A DNA stretch of 64,000 nucleotides, taken from an uncultured Oscillospiraceae bacterium. GTDB lineage: Bacteria > Bacillota > Clostridia > Oscillospirales > Acutalibacteraceae. Position 1 is the first letter of the stretch; every line of letters begins with the position of its first letter. Location of the stretch: assembly GCA_900541975.1 (NCBI GenBank), contig UQLR01000011.1, forward strand, positions 1 through 64,000, in the 5' to 3' direction. Below, in pieces: positions 17,843 through 26,898 of this stretch. Made by a program: the position numbers and the translations under genes. Below the pieces are notes generated by a model, which worked only from the letters and a program-made list of their open reading frames with translations, was not told the origin of the DNA and did not search any database.

Positions 17843-18156
17843 ATACAATGGACATTTCTTCGGAAAAGGTTTTAGAAGTAATCAATCAGTTTATGGAAGA
17901 GAACAAAATTAACGAAAACAATATGAACGAAAGCCTTCTGTCTCACAATATAGATTCTTTAAAATTTATACAAATGATAGTTTTACTGGAAGAGTCGTTT
18001 GATATTGAATTTCCGGATGACAGTTTAATAATGGACCAATATGCAACCTTCGGGTCAATTGTGGACATGGTAAAAAAAATTATAAGGGAAAACGGAGGAA
18101 AGGGTCAGCTTGAGGAACAGACTGATAACTACCAGTATTGTGATGATCACTTATAA
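17839..18156 (+). CDS. Acyl carrier protein 3
   Basis: 105 aa from GTG at 17839, in a GTGA overlap with carrier 2; an ATG at 17848 is an alternative start. The motif HNIDSLKFIQMIVLLEESF carries Ser40 in a canonical D-S-L. The C-terminal tail of about 20 residues overlaps the glycosyltransferase start by 47 nt. It differs from carriers 1 and 2 and may serve a separate step. Confidence 0.82.
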   Translation: MNTMDISSEKVLEVINQFMEENKINENNMNESLLSHNIDSLKFIQMIVLLEESFDIEFPDDSLIMDQYATFGSIVDMVKKIIRENGGKGQLEEQTDNYQYCDDHL

Positions 18157-19069
18157 CAAAGCCAGCCGGTTGTTGCTTACATTGGAATCTGTAAAGCGTC
18201 TTGAACAGACTAAGAATTCTGAACTGATTATTGTAAACGATGGATCAACAGATCAAAGCGATCTAATATTAAAAGAATTTCAGGCAGAATATCAAGCGAT
18301 GCCGCTGACTGTTATAGAAACAGAAAACCGTGGAAGAGCAGCCGCGAGGAATACCGGGGTTCACCATTCAAAAGGGGATATTATCATCTTTGTTGACGAC
18401 GATTTGCTTTTGGATCCACTGTTTTTATCTGGGCATGTGGAAGCGCATAAAAACAATAAAATGCTCGCGGTTCACGGACAGATATTTGACTTGCCTTATT
18501 TAAAGCTTTTTTCTGATCCGGCTTCGGGCACGTATTTGAAAAATGTGAATCCACATGCGTCGTACAAGTCGTTGGTTATAAAAAAAGAAATGCTTATGGA
18601 TGGCTCAATCAACCCATACCTTCAGCGTTATGCAAAAAAAAGCAGATTTGAACAAGATATAGAACAATTGTTGCATGCAACAGACAGTCCGGAGACTGGT
18701 TGGATGTGCTTTACAGGAGGAAATGTTTCTGTAAGAAAAAACAATTTGTTAAGAGCCGGATTGTTTGACGAAGCTTTTGGCCGACAGTGGGGCTGTGAAG
18801 ATTTAGAGCTGGGCTATCGTCTGGCGCATGTGGGCGTATCTTTTCTATACAGCTACATCGCAACGAATTATCACATGGGTCATTTCCGCAAAGATATACA
18901 AGAAAAGCACGACCGCACACTGGAGCTCTTCTGCAAAAAGCATAACGATGTTTGTCTGGAACTCTTAAAAAAGTATTTCTCTGGCGGTTTTCCATCGCTG
19001 ATTGCCTGGAGCCAGGCAGTACAAAACCTTGCAGCGGATAAGGCGGCCGCAGAGAGGACGAATAACTGA
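18110..19069 (+). CDS. GT2 family glycosyltransferase
   Basis: 319 aa using the TTG at 18110, which follows GGAGGAAAGG at the right distance. GT-A fold signs are SIVMITYNKASRLLLTLESV near the N-terminus, NDGSTDQS, the ENRGRAAARNTGV segment and the metal site VDDDLLLDP (about 95-103). CFTGGNVSVRK and WGCEDLELGYRL (about 200-245) complete a GT2 active site with the ED catalytic pair. It has no membrane helices, so it likely acts on a soluble or carrier-bound acceptor. It probably attaches a sugar to the cluster product. Confidence 0.85.
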   Translation: MRNRLITTSIVMITYNKASRLLLTLESVKRLEQTKNSELIIVNDGSTDQSDLILKEFQAEYQAMPLTVIETENRGRAAARNTGVHHSKGDIIIFVDDDLLLDPLFLSGHVEAHKNNKMLAVHGQIFDLPYLKLFSDPASGTYLKNVNPHASYKSLVIKKEMLMDGSINPYLQRYAKKSRFEQDIEQLLHATDSPETGWMCFTGGNVSVRKNNLLRAGLFDEAFGRQWGCEDLELGYRLAHVGVSFLYSYIATNYHMGHFRKDIQEKHDRTLELFCKKHNDVCLELLKKYFSGGFPSLIAWSQAVQNLAADKAAAERTNN

Positions 19070-20280
19070 TGGAAAAAACAAAAGTTTATATAACTGGTAT
19101 TGGCGTGGTAAATGCACTTGGTTTAGGCTGCGATGCTTTTTTTCAGAATTTGTGTTTGAATCGCTGTGCAGCCGCCAATTTGCCTGAAGAACAGTTACAG
19201 GATTTTTTCAAAAAAAAAGCGGTGCTAATACCGGATGAAAAAAAAGATCCATCTGAAAAAGACCGTTACGGGCGTGCCTGCTATTTTATGCTGCAAGCTG
19301 CAAAGCAGGCTGTTTCCGAGGCGGAAATAGACAGCGGAACCATAAAGAAATTCAGAGTGGGATTATGCGTTGGTACCGCTGCCGGAGATACAGGCGATAT
19401 GGAAAACTGGTACTGTGCAAATTACTGGCAGCCCTTAACCAAAAGACAGTCCCCGCAGCTGAAAAGATATCCGTTGCAAAATATAGCGGATACGATTGCA
19501 GAGAAATATGAAATATCAGGCCCGGTGGTAACCGTTACGGCAGCCTGTGCCTCGGGAGCGCTGGCGCTTGAAACGGCATATGACTGGATTAAGAGGGATC
19601 AGGTAGATATAGCCTTGTGCGGTGGAGTCGACGTTTTTCGCCTTCTTGCGCATTTTACTTTAGCAAAATATAGAATAATGGCATCTGAGCAATTTAGACC
19701 TTTTGATATTGACCGTGAAGGCATTCTCTTGGGGGAAGGCGCCGGCATGCTGATGCTGGAATCGTACGAAACAGTAAAAAAAAGAAACAAGGCTGCTGTT
19801 GTGAGTATTTATGGAACCGGATCTTCTTTTGATTGCTTTTCATTGTCCGGTAAAGATAAAAGCGCACAGAACATTGTATCAGCAATGCAGAATGCATTAT
19901 CCTGTGCACAGTTGAAGCCAAATCAAATTGATTGTATTCTTGCGCATGGAATAGGGACTGCCGTCGGAGATGCTGCTGAGATGTCGGCAGTGAATGCTGT
20001 CTTTTCAAAAAACAGAGAAAACCGCATACCGGTTACTGCAATAAAAGGGGCTATCGGTCATACACAAGGCGCGTCGGGGATTTTAAACGCGATCGTTGCA
20101 GTAGAAATAATCAGACGTCAGGTAATCCCGCCGATTGTAAATACCATAAAAACAGATCCCCTATTAGAACATATGGGAGTATTAACGCAGCCCCTGTCAT
20201 GCAAAGTCAATACAGTAATGGCAAATTGCTTGGGCTTTGGCGGACATGCTTCAAGCTTAATTTTAGGCAAAATAAAGTAA
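19069..20280 (+). CDS. Beta-ketoacyl-ACP synthase (KAS II-like ketosynthase)
   Basis: 403 aa, full-length condensing enzyme. The Cys-His-His triad is complete: Cys160 in TAACASGALALE, His293 in LAHGIGTAVGD and His331 in KGAIGHTQGASG, with Lys326 also conserved. The C-terminus NCLGFGGHASSLIL replaces the usual NSFGFGGTNA. It would extend an acyl chain on one of the three neighbouring carriers. No ketoreductase, dehydratase, acyltransferase or adenylation domain lies in the cluster, so extender loading and reduction would have to come from primary fatty-acid synthesis or elsewhere. Its start overlaps the glycosyltransferase stop by one base. Confidence 0.85.
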   Translation: MEKTKVYITGIGVVNALGLGCDAFFQNLCLNRCAAANLPEEQLQDFFKKKAVLIPDEKKDPSEKDRYGRACYFMLQAAKQAVSEAEIDSGTIKKFRVGLCVGTAAGDTGDMENWYCANYWQPLTKRQSPQLKRYPLQNIADTIAEKYEISGPVVTVTAACASGALALETAYDWIKRDQVDIALCGGVDVFRLLAHFTLAKYRIMASEQFRPFDIDREGILLGEGAGMLMLESYETVKKRNKAAVVSIYGTGSSFDCFSLSGKDKSAQNIVSAMQNALSCAQLKPNQIDCILAHGIGTAVGDAAEMSAVNAVFSKNRENRIPVTAIKGAIGHTQGASGILNAIVAVEIIRRQVIPPIVNTIKTDPLLEHMGVLTQPLSCKVNTVMANCLGFGGHASSLILGKIK

Positions 20281-20299
20281 CGCAGAAAGGAAACTCCTC

Positions 20300-21268
20300 A
20301 TGTATGTTTTAGGACTTGGCGGCTCTAATCATGATTTTTCTTCTTGCCTTTTACACAATGGAAAGATTGTTTGTATGATTGAAGAAGAACGTATTACACG
20401 GAAAAAGCATGGATTGGGTTTAGGGATTGAAGTAGCAAAGGGAGCTTCATGGAAATATTGCCTAAAGCAGGCGGGGATTGGATTTGAACAAATAAGTCAA
20501 GTTGTTGCAAACGATATCTTACTGAAAAGCCTGTATTTCAGAATACCGGTAAAGGTGTCTTTAATCAATCACCATTTAGCGCATGCAGCCAGCTGCTTTT
20601 ATCCCTCCGGTTTCCAGGAAGCCGCGGTGATGGTGGTGGATGCAGTAGGAAGTAGGTTTTCTGTGGACGGCAAATTAAAATATGAAACCGTTTCTCTTTA
20701 TAAAGCCGATAACAAGGGAATCCATCCATTATTCAAGCAATACGGCGATAATTTACCAGGAACAGATTATATTGAAAACTCACTGGGTGTTTTTTATTCC
20801 GTTATGACGCAGGTAGCAGGTTTTAATGAAATGGAAGAAGGCAAAACCATGGGGTTGGCACCTTATGGCAGCGATAAACGCTACCAAGAGGTGAAACAAT
20901 ATCTTCGCCTTACGGGAAACGGCTGTATAAAAATGACCGCTAATGATATTTATGCGCTGTTGGAAATTAAAAACCGAATCGATCATATTGAAGATCCGAA
21001 GAAGCAGTTTGAAGAAAGAGCAAATTATGCATGGGCGGCGCAGAAAGTGACGGAAGATGTAATGGTTTATTTCGCCGCATATCTGCAAAAATTGACAGGT
21101 TCAAAACGTTTGTGCCTGGCAGGTGGTGTGGTGCTCAATAGTGTGGCAAATTACAAAATTTATAAGCTAAGATTATTTGATCAATATTTTATTCAGCCGG
21201 CTGCGGGCGATAATGGTACGGCAATCGGCAGTGCGTTTTACGGTTATAATAATTTATACAAAGCATAA
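20300..21268 (+). CDS. NodU/TobZ-type carbamoyltransferase, Kae1-like domain only
   Basis: 322 aa. The N-terminus MYVLGLGGSNHDFSSCLLHNGKIV, the metal-binding NHHLAHAASCFYPSGF, EGKTMGLAPYG, and the C-terminal LCLAGGVVLNSVANYKI plus PAAGDNGTAIGSA are the signature of the Kae1-like half of O-carbamoyltransferases. Family members such as TobZ are about 550-600 aa because a YrdC-like second domain makes carbamoyl-adenylate. That domain is absent here and the next gene begins 24 nt later. It may depend on a separate protein for activation, transfer another group, or be non-functional. Confidence 0.75.
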   Translation: MYVLGLGGSNHDFSSCLLHNGKIVCMIEEERITRKKHGLGLGIEVAKGASWKYCLKQAGIGFEQISQVVANDILLKSLYFRIPVKVSLINHHLAHAASCFYPSGFQEAAVMVVDAVGSRFSVDGKLKYETVSLYKADNKGIHPLFKQYGDNLPGTDYIENSLGVFYSVMTQVAGFNEMEEGKTMGLAPYGSDKRYQEVKQYLRLTGNGCIKMTANDIYALLEIKNRIDHIEDPKKQFEERANYAWAAQKVTEDVMVYFAAYLQKLTGSKRLCLAGGVVLNSVANYKIYKLRLFDQYFIQPAAGDNGTAIGSAFYGYNNLYKA

Positions 21269-21291
21269 AAGGTTATGGAGTTAATTACATT

Positions 21292-23022
21292 GTGAAAAGA
21301 GCACGTTTTATTTGGACTTTAATTCGTCCGGAAAAAGTTTGGTTTCTGCTTTATATGCTTGTTGTCATCCCCGAATGGGTTGCATCGGTTGCCGGACCAT
21401 ATTTATTAGGGCAGATGGTTGACGGATTTATCTATGATAAAGATATCTCTGCGTTCTTCGGTAAGGTTTTACTGTATGCCGTTGTGTTTTTATTACAGCT
21501 GCTGTTTAATATGCTGCAGCTGTTTGTCCTCAACTACATTTGCAAACAGGTGAAAACACGCGTACATACAATGATGTTTAAGAGGGTGCTGCGCTTTCAG
21601 GCAGATGTGTTATCTGATATGAAAACGGGCGATTATCTGGACCGCATTGAAAGCGCAGATTATATTGTACGCTTTTTAATACTCAATATTGTTTGGGTGA
21701 TCGGGCCTGTTATTAAGGTTGCGGCAACCGTTTATGTGCTAAGTACGATCAACCTATATACAGCACTTGCATTTTTTGTATTGATACCGCTGACGGTATT
21801 CATTTCCAGGTTATATATTAGGAAAATAGCAGCTTTACAGCAGGATTACTATAAAAATCAGGGTGTATTTACAGCATGGACAATGGAGATTATAAAAGGC
21901 ATGCAGGAAATTAAGCTGATGGCCGCAGGGACGCGCATGCTTAAACAATTTGTCGGCAAGCTGATTAAACTTTTCCGCCTGAAAATTGATTCTGACAAGA
22001 TGGAGATAAAAAATGAATGGCTCAACGCAGGTGTTCAGCTGGGTTCTACTTTGGTTTTGTATATTGTATCAGCTTTCATGATCATCATAAATCTGTTTAC
22101 GATCGGCGGGTTTATTACGTGCCTTTTATACTACAACGATGCCATCACCATTATGAATAAAGTAGTAAAAAAAATCTTTGAATTTCCTCAATTCTATGCA
22201 AAGGTTGACCGATTGGCGGAGCTGTACGGGCAACCTGTTGAGGATGAGACCGGGACGGAGCTTCAAATAGACAATGGAGAAATCTGTTTTGAAAATGTTA
22301 CGTTTGCGTATGACCGCTCCAACCCGGTGTTATCAGGATTTTCGCTGCATATAAAGCCGAAAGAAAAAATAGCAGTGGTTGGTCGCAGCGGTGTTGGAAA
22401 AAGTACAATGATTCATCTGCTGCTGCGCTTTTATCAACAGCAGGAAGGAAATATTTATATTGATGGTCAGAATTTAAACGACTGTTCGCTTGCAAGTATT
22501 CGGAAGAATATTGGTATTGTTCATCAGGATGTTATTTTATTCAATGACAGTCTCAGAGAAAACTTTTCCTGCGTGAAAAAGAATATTACCGACCAGGAGA
22601 TATGGGAAGTTCTGCAAAAAGTAGATTTAAAGGACTTTGTACAGGGACTGCCTGACCAATTAGATACGATCCTGGGGGAAAACGATATGGATTTTTCAGG
22701 AGGGCAAAAGCAGCGGTTGTCGATTGCCCGGGCCTTTGTGATGAAACCGGAAATTTTAATATTTGATGAAGCGACGTCTTCGTTGGATTATCAAACGGAA
22801 CAGATCGTAAAAGAATCGTGGGCGGAGCTCTCGCAGGGTAGAACAATGATCATAATTGCACACCGGCTATCAACCATTATAAACGCCGACAGAATCGCGG
22901 TGATTGATCAGGGAAAGGTTGCCGCGTGCGCTCCGCATACAGAGCTTTTGAACAGCTGTCCAATCTATTGTGATTTATATCAGGAGCAAAATAATCCCGG
23001 CCGGATCATTTCAAAAATATAA
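21292..23022 (+). CDS. ABC exporter half-transporter 1
   Basis: 576 aa, GTG start. Six transmembrane helices occupy about residues 15-300; the nucleotide-binding domain follows with GRSGVGKST (Walker A), FSGGQKQR (signature), ILIFDEATSSLD (Walker B) and AHRLSTI (switch His). Type I exporter fold, cytosolic ATPase and membrane domain in one chain. It lies 18 nt from a second, different half-transporter, so the two probably form a heterodimer exporting the cluster product. Confidence 0.92.
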   Translation: MKRARFIWTLIRPEKVWFLLYMLVVIPEWVASVAGPYLLGQMVDGFIYDKDISAFFGKVLLYAVVFLLQLLFNMLQLFVLNYICKQVKTRVHTMMFKRVLRFQADVLSDMKTGDYLDRIESADYIVRFLILNIVWVIGPVIKVAATVYVLSTINLYTALAFFVLIPLTVFISRLYIRKIAALQQDYYKNQGVFTAWTMEIIKGMQEIKLMAAGTRMLKQFVGKLIKLFRLKIDSDKMEIKNEWLNAGVQLGSTLVLYIVSAFMIIINLFTIGGFITCLLYYNDAITIMNKVVKKIFEFPQFYAKVDRLAELYGQPVEDETGTELQIDNGEICFENVTFAYDRSNPVLSGFSLHIKPKEKIAVVGRSGVGKSTMIHLLLRFYQQQEGNIYIDGQNLNDCSLASIRKNIGIVHQDVILFNDSLRENFSCVKKNITDQEIWEVLQKVDLKDFVQGLPDQLDTILGENDMDFSGGQKQRLSIARAFVMKPEILIFDEATSSLDYQTEQIVKESWAELSQGRTMIIIAHRLSTIINADRIAVIDQGKVAACAPHTELLNSCPIYCDLYQEQNNPGRIISKI

Positions 23023-23039
23023 GATGAAGGATTTGTCCT

Positions 23040-24782
23040 ATGTTCAGTCTGATAAGAAAAAAAATAAATGTATTACAGCACATCAGAAATTTTATGCCTG
23101 CGCCCCGATATATGTTTCTTCTGTTTGGCTCAGGTGTTTTTCTGCTGGCTCTTTCATATGTAAATCCATACCTATATAAAATACTTGTTGACAATATAAT
23201 GACAGAAGGGAATATAAATCTTTTATGGATTTTAATTCTTGCATATATCATTACTTTTTCTTTGCGTGCATTTCTGACGGTTTTACAAAAGAAACTCAAA
23301 AATCAAATTACATATCGGACATCCCTGAATTTAAGAAAAAAGCTCTTAAGGATTTATTTAATCATGAGCACTCCTGCTTTTAAAAAGCACAATACCGGGG
23401 ATTTGCACAACAGATTATATCGGGATACTCAGTTCATTCAGGATTTTCCTGTCGAGCAAGTTGTAAATTATCTTCTCAACTGTCTGAATATTCTCATTAC
23501 AGCCGTTATTTTGGTAATGACAGATTGGAGACTGGCGTTATTTGGTTTCGCTTTGATCCCTTTGTCTTTTTGGCTGACTCAGTTTATTGGGAAGCGCCTT
23601 CAGGCCGCATATTATGATCAATGGTCGCTCACTGTCGAACAGAAAAATTATGCATTTGATATGTTTCGCAACTGGCGGGAAATAAAGTCGCTTCGAATAA
23701 TACCTGAAGTCGCAGAAAAATATGAAAATTTTGAAAAAAAAATTAATCAGATTGGTTATAAAAACGATATTATCTGGACGCTTGGTATTATTTTTTCTGA
23801 ATTTAAATTCCATATTTTAACCAGGTTAAGCCTTTACGTGCTTGGCGGTTGCTTCATAATTGCCAATACGCTGTCGGTCGGTTCATTGCTTATGTTTATT
23901 ACCTACTACGAAATAATAAATCAGATGATAGATGGAATCATTGAAGCGGATAAGGGGTTCCTGATCAATGCTGTAGCTACAAATCAGGTTTTTTCTATTC
24001 TTGACAGTACTTATGAAAAAAAAGAGGGAGTCAGGAAGCAGAAAATATCAGGAAATATCGAGATTAATAAATTATCTTTTTCGTACAGCCAAAGCGACGG
24101 ACCGGTGCTGAAAAATATTAGCATGACAATTTGCCCCGGTGAACGTGTAGCGATAGTCGGGCGCAGCGGGGCGGGGAAGTCAACAATCATTAAGCTGCTG
24201 CTGAAAGTGTATCCGGTTAGAAAAAATACAATTAAAGTTGACGGGGAAGATATTCAGGAAATAAATGATGATACGCTTCATAAACGAATCGCGGCAGTCA
24301 TGCAGGATCCATACATGCTTAATTTGTCATTCAGAGACAATTTATTACTGGCAAATTGCAAAGCAGACGAACAAGAAATGTGGTCTGTACTGGAGAAGGC
24401 ATATTTGCGTTCATTTGTCCAAAGCCTGGAGTTGGGACTGGATACAATCATCGGCGAACAGGGCATAAAATTGTCAGGCGGACAAAAACAGCGGCTTGCA
24501 ATAGCACGGGCATTGATTGCTGATCCGGACGTTATTGTTTTTGATGAAGCGACGTCTTCTCTGGACGCGGAGTCCGAGAAAATGATTAATCGTGCACTTT
24601 CTGATATTTCTTCACAAAAAACGATGATTATAGCGGCACACAGGTTGTCTTCGGTAATTGGTGCAGATCAATGCTATGTGATTGACAACGGAGAAATTGT
24701 GGGAGCTGGAACTCCAAGTGAGCTGCATGGAAATAACAGGTTTTATGACGCTTTGTTTGACGGGCAATATTCAAGTGAATGA
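23040..24782 (+). CDS. ABC exporter half-transporter 2
   Basis: 580 aa. Same fold as its neighbour: membrane domain to about residue 320, then GRSGAGKST, LSGGQKQR, VIVFDEATSSLD and AHRLSSV. Both catalytic Glu residues of the pair are present, so both ATP sites could be active. The start at 23040 follows ATGAAGGA. Likely partner of the upstream half-transporter. Confidence 0.92.
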   Translation: MFSLIRKKINVLQHIRNFMPAPRYMFLLFGSGVFLLALSYVNPYLYKILVDNIMTEGNINLLWILILAYIITFSLRAFLTVLQKKLKNQITYRTSLNLRKKLLRIYLIMSTPAFKKHNTGDLHNRLYRDTQFIQDFPVEQVVNYLLNCLNILITAVILVMTDWRLALFGFALIPLSFWLTQFIGKRLQAAYYDQWSLTVEQKNYAFDMFRNWREIKSLRIIPEVAEKYENFEKKINQIGYKNDIIWTLGIIFSEFKFHILTRLSLYVLGGCFIIANTLSVGSLLMFITYYEIINQMIDGIIEADKGFLINAVATNQVFSILDSTYEKKEGVRKQKISGNIEINKLSFSYSQSDGPVLKNISMTICPGERVAIVGRSGAGKSTIIKLLLKVYPVRKNTIKVDGEDIQEINDDTLHKRIAAVMQDPYMLNLSFRDNLLLANCKADEQEMWSVLEKAYLRSFVQSLELGLDTIIGEQGIKLSGGQKQRLAIARALIADPDVIVFDEATSSLDAESEKMINRALSDISSQKTMIIAAHRLSSVIGADQCYVIDNGEIVGAGTPSELHGNNRFYDALFDGQYSSE

Positions 24783-24836
24783 TTACACAAAGCAATTTTA
24801 ACGCGGTGCGTTAACCACTGAAAGACGGGTGAAAGC

Positions 24837-25568
24837 ATGAAGGTATTGTCAATTGGATTGGATGGTGCTTCTTTTGAATTAATACAGCAATTTATTGGCG
24901 AAGGTATTTTGCCAACCTTTGAGCAACTGGCACTGGAAGGGATATTTTATCCATTACCTTCTACCACACCTCCCCATACGGCGCCGGGATGGGTTACGTC
25001 ATTAACAGGAGTTAATCCGGGCAAGCATGGAATATACCAGTTTTGGGAAACGCAGGCACAAAATTATGCCGGAGAATTTATGGGTAGCAACGATGTGGAG
25101 GTACCGTTTATCTGGGATCTTCTGGGGGAATATGGAAGGAGCAAAGGAAGAATGACGGAAAAGCTGGCAAAAAAGCTTGCTGTCCACAACACCATATGCG
25201 AACAAACGCAGGAGATAAAATCTTTAAAAGACAGCTTTGATGTCATTTTTATGATGAATACGGTACATTACTTATCTGCTGAGGCATTCAGCAAGCGTAT
25301 AACGGAAATGAAGCAACTGCTAAAAAAAGATGGGCTTCTTTGTATTGCCGACGTTTTTTATCAGGATGATACAATGTTTCATTCAACGGTATTACTGGAC
25401 TGGCTTACGCATGGGGGAATCCATCACCTGTTTTTGGATGAAACCTGTAAAGAATTACGTGCTTGCGGGTATGGGGAAATAAGACATCAATTCATTGAGA
25501 ATATTTTCACTCATTTAATTTATGCATATCCGTCAGGCGCTTCAGAGCAGGGAGCAACGTTATGTTAA
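24837..25568 (+). pseudogene. In-frame chimera: AlkP-superfamily N-terminus joined to a methyltransferase C-terminus
   Basis: 243 aa open frame. Residues 1-101 match the start of AlkP-type phosphohydrolases with intact D9 (IGLDGASFELI), T48 (TPPHTAPGWVTS) and NPGKHGIYQFW. These then stop at WDLLGEYGR, far short of a normal length of about 450. From residue 102 (SKGRMTEKLAKKLA) the sequence is the inside of SAM-methyltransferase motif I, followed by FDVIFMMNTVHYL and LKKDGLLCIADVF. The front of motif I is missing. The join lies near 25137-25143. The simplest reading is an internal deletion that fused two genes, leaving neither enzyme complete. Confidence 0.65.
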
Positions 25569-26296
25569 ATACAAAAATTATCAAACAGCTATTTGGTCCG
25601 GCCGATTCTGTAAAATACACGCTGCCGTGCAAACCGGGAAACACAGTCTTAGTTATCGCGCCCCATCCGGACGACGAAACATTAGGCTGTGGAGGAATCA
25701 TTGCTCAAATGCTGCAAAACGACGTTACCGTCGCAGTTTTACTAGTGACCGACGGTAATGGAGGCGGCCGAATGCCAAATATAAAAAAAATTCGGATGCA
25801 TGAGTTTGAGTGTGCGAAAACAGTACTTGGCTTTACAAAAGATTTCCGCCTGGCGTTTCCTGATGGAGGCCTTGTTCTTTATGAAGATGAATTCTGTGAA
25901 AAAATTTCTAAAATTTTGAAAAAAAACAGCTTCCGCCTGATTTTTGTACCGTACCTACTGGATTACAACAGCGATCATCAAGCTGTCAACCGTGTATTGG
26001 CAAAAAGTCTGATACGGGTGGACTATTCGTTTGTGAAAATTGCGATGTATGAAATCTGGACTCCCATTACATATCCGAATTGTCTGGTAGATGTAAGCTT
26101 ACAGTATGAGATAAAAAAAGAGGCACTTTGCTGTTACCGTTCTCAGGAAAGCTATTATGGAATTTATGAGAAGACGATCGCGCTCAATGCACTTAGAGCT
26201 AAGCTTTCCATGCGCAAACAAGTTGACTATATGGAATGCTTTAAGCTGCTGGATCCTGAGAATTATGCGGAGGCGGCCTTGTCCGATATGTTTTGA
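25562..26296 (+). CDS. PIG-L/LmbE-family deacetylase
   Basis: 244 aa. Zinc ligands are in VIAPHPDDETLGCGG (His35, Asp38) and DYNSDHQAVNRV (Asp138, His139). The LVTDGNGG segment and the Arg/Glu helix (KIRMHEFECAKTVLG) complete the family pattern. Such enzymes remove N-acetyl groups from amino sugars, for example GlcNAc-containing intermediates of aminoglycosides and mycothiol. In this cluster it would free an amino group after glycosyl transfer, possibly as the site for BtrH-type acylation. Overlaps the chimera by 7 nt. Confidence 0.88.
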   Translation: MLNTKIIKQLFGPADSVKYTLPCKPGNTVLVIAPHPDDETLGCGGIIAQMLQNDVTVAVLLVTDGNGGGRMPNIKKIRMHEFECAKTVLGFTKDFRLAFPDGGLVLYEDEFCEKISKILKKNSFRLIFVPYLLDYNSDHQAVNRVLAKSLIRVDYSFVKIAMYEIWTPITYPNCLVDVSLQYEIKKEALCCYRSQESYYGIYEKTIALNALRAKLSMRKQVDYMECFKLLDPENYAEAALSDMF

Positions 26297-26313
26297 TTAG
26301 AGGAGAAAAGAGG

Positions 26314-26523
26314 ATGTTTTTGATTAATGATCTTGTTGTCAAAGAGCATATATGCAATATGCACTGTACTTACTGCTTGACCGGTACCAGCAATCTGAAA
26401 AAAGCCGGTATGGAAAAGGTACAGGAATGTGCTTTCCTGCACTATAAAGATGGGAGTGTGCTTCAGAAGCAGTTGGATAGCGTTACGGATACATTGCATC
26501 ATATATTTCAAATTTTGATTTAA
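26314..26523 (+). pseudogene. Truncated radical-SAM protein, N-terminal stub
   Basis: 69 aa from ATG 26314 after AGGAGAAAAG. The only diagnostic element is CNMHCTYC, the Cx3Cx2C iron-sulfur motif of radical-SAM enzymes, at residues 18-25. Real family members are 300 aa or longer; the frame stops soon after and the integrase relic follows. It is read as the 5' end of a radical-SAM gene cut off at the island edge. Confidence 0.6.
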
Positions 26524-26533
26524 AAGCGAGGCG

Positions 26534-26769
26534 ATTTTGAAAGTTGAAAATCTTATTGGCGATAGCCTGCCGTTCATTAGGACATATCTTTACAACAAGA
26601 ATGCCCAAAGCAGGGGGATGTCAGGGTGATTCAGAACACGCTTGGTCATAAAGATATTTCCACAGCGCTCAATATCCATACTGGTGTGGCGAAAGAGCTG
26701 AGACAGTCCGAATTTGAGGGTCTTGACTCATATTTCAAAAATGAGTATAATAAAGTGTCAAATGGGTGA
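26534..26769 (+). pseudogene. Remnant of a tyrosine recombinase (integrase) C-terminus
   Basis: One frame (26534-26623) reads like the region around the catalytic His-x-x-Arg (SLPFIRTYLYNKNAQSRGMS). After a frameshift, 26626-26769 reads VIQNTLGHKDISTALNIHTGVAKELR, the unmistakable LGH...TTxxY end of phage/ICE integrases. The nucleophile Tyr is changed to His (LNIHT). No start codon or N-terminal domains remain. It marks the right end of the island. The gap to the lysS relic (26770-26898) shows nothing else. Confidence 0.75.
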
Positions 26770-26898
26770 GGGACATTTCATAGGCGATGATAAAAAGCTT
26801 ATACACCATTTACACCAATTTGTACTCCAATCCACCGCAAAACTACGCGGATTTATAGGAAAATAGCGATTTCGGAAGAAACGCTGTTCAGACCTGTT

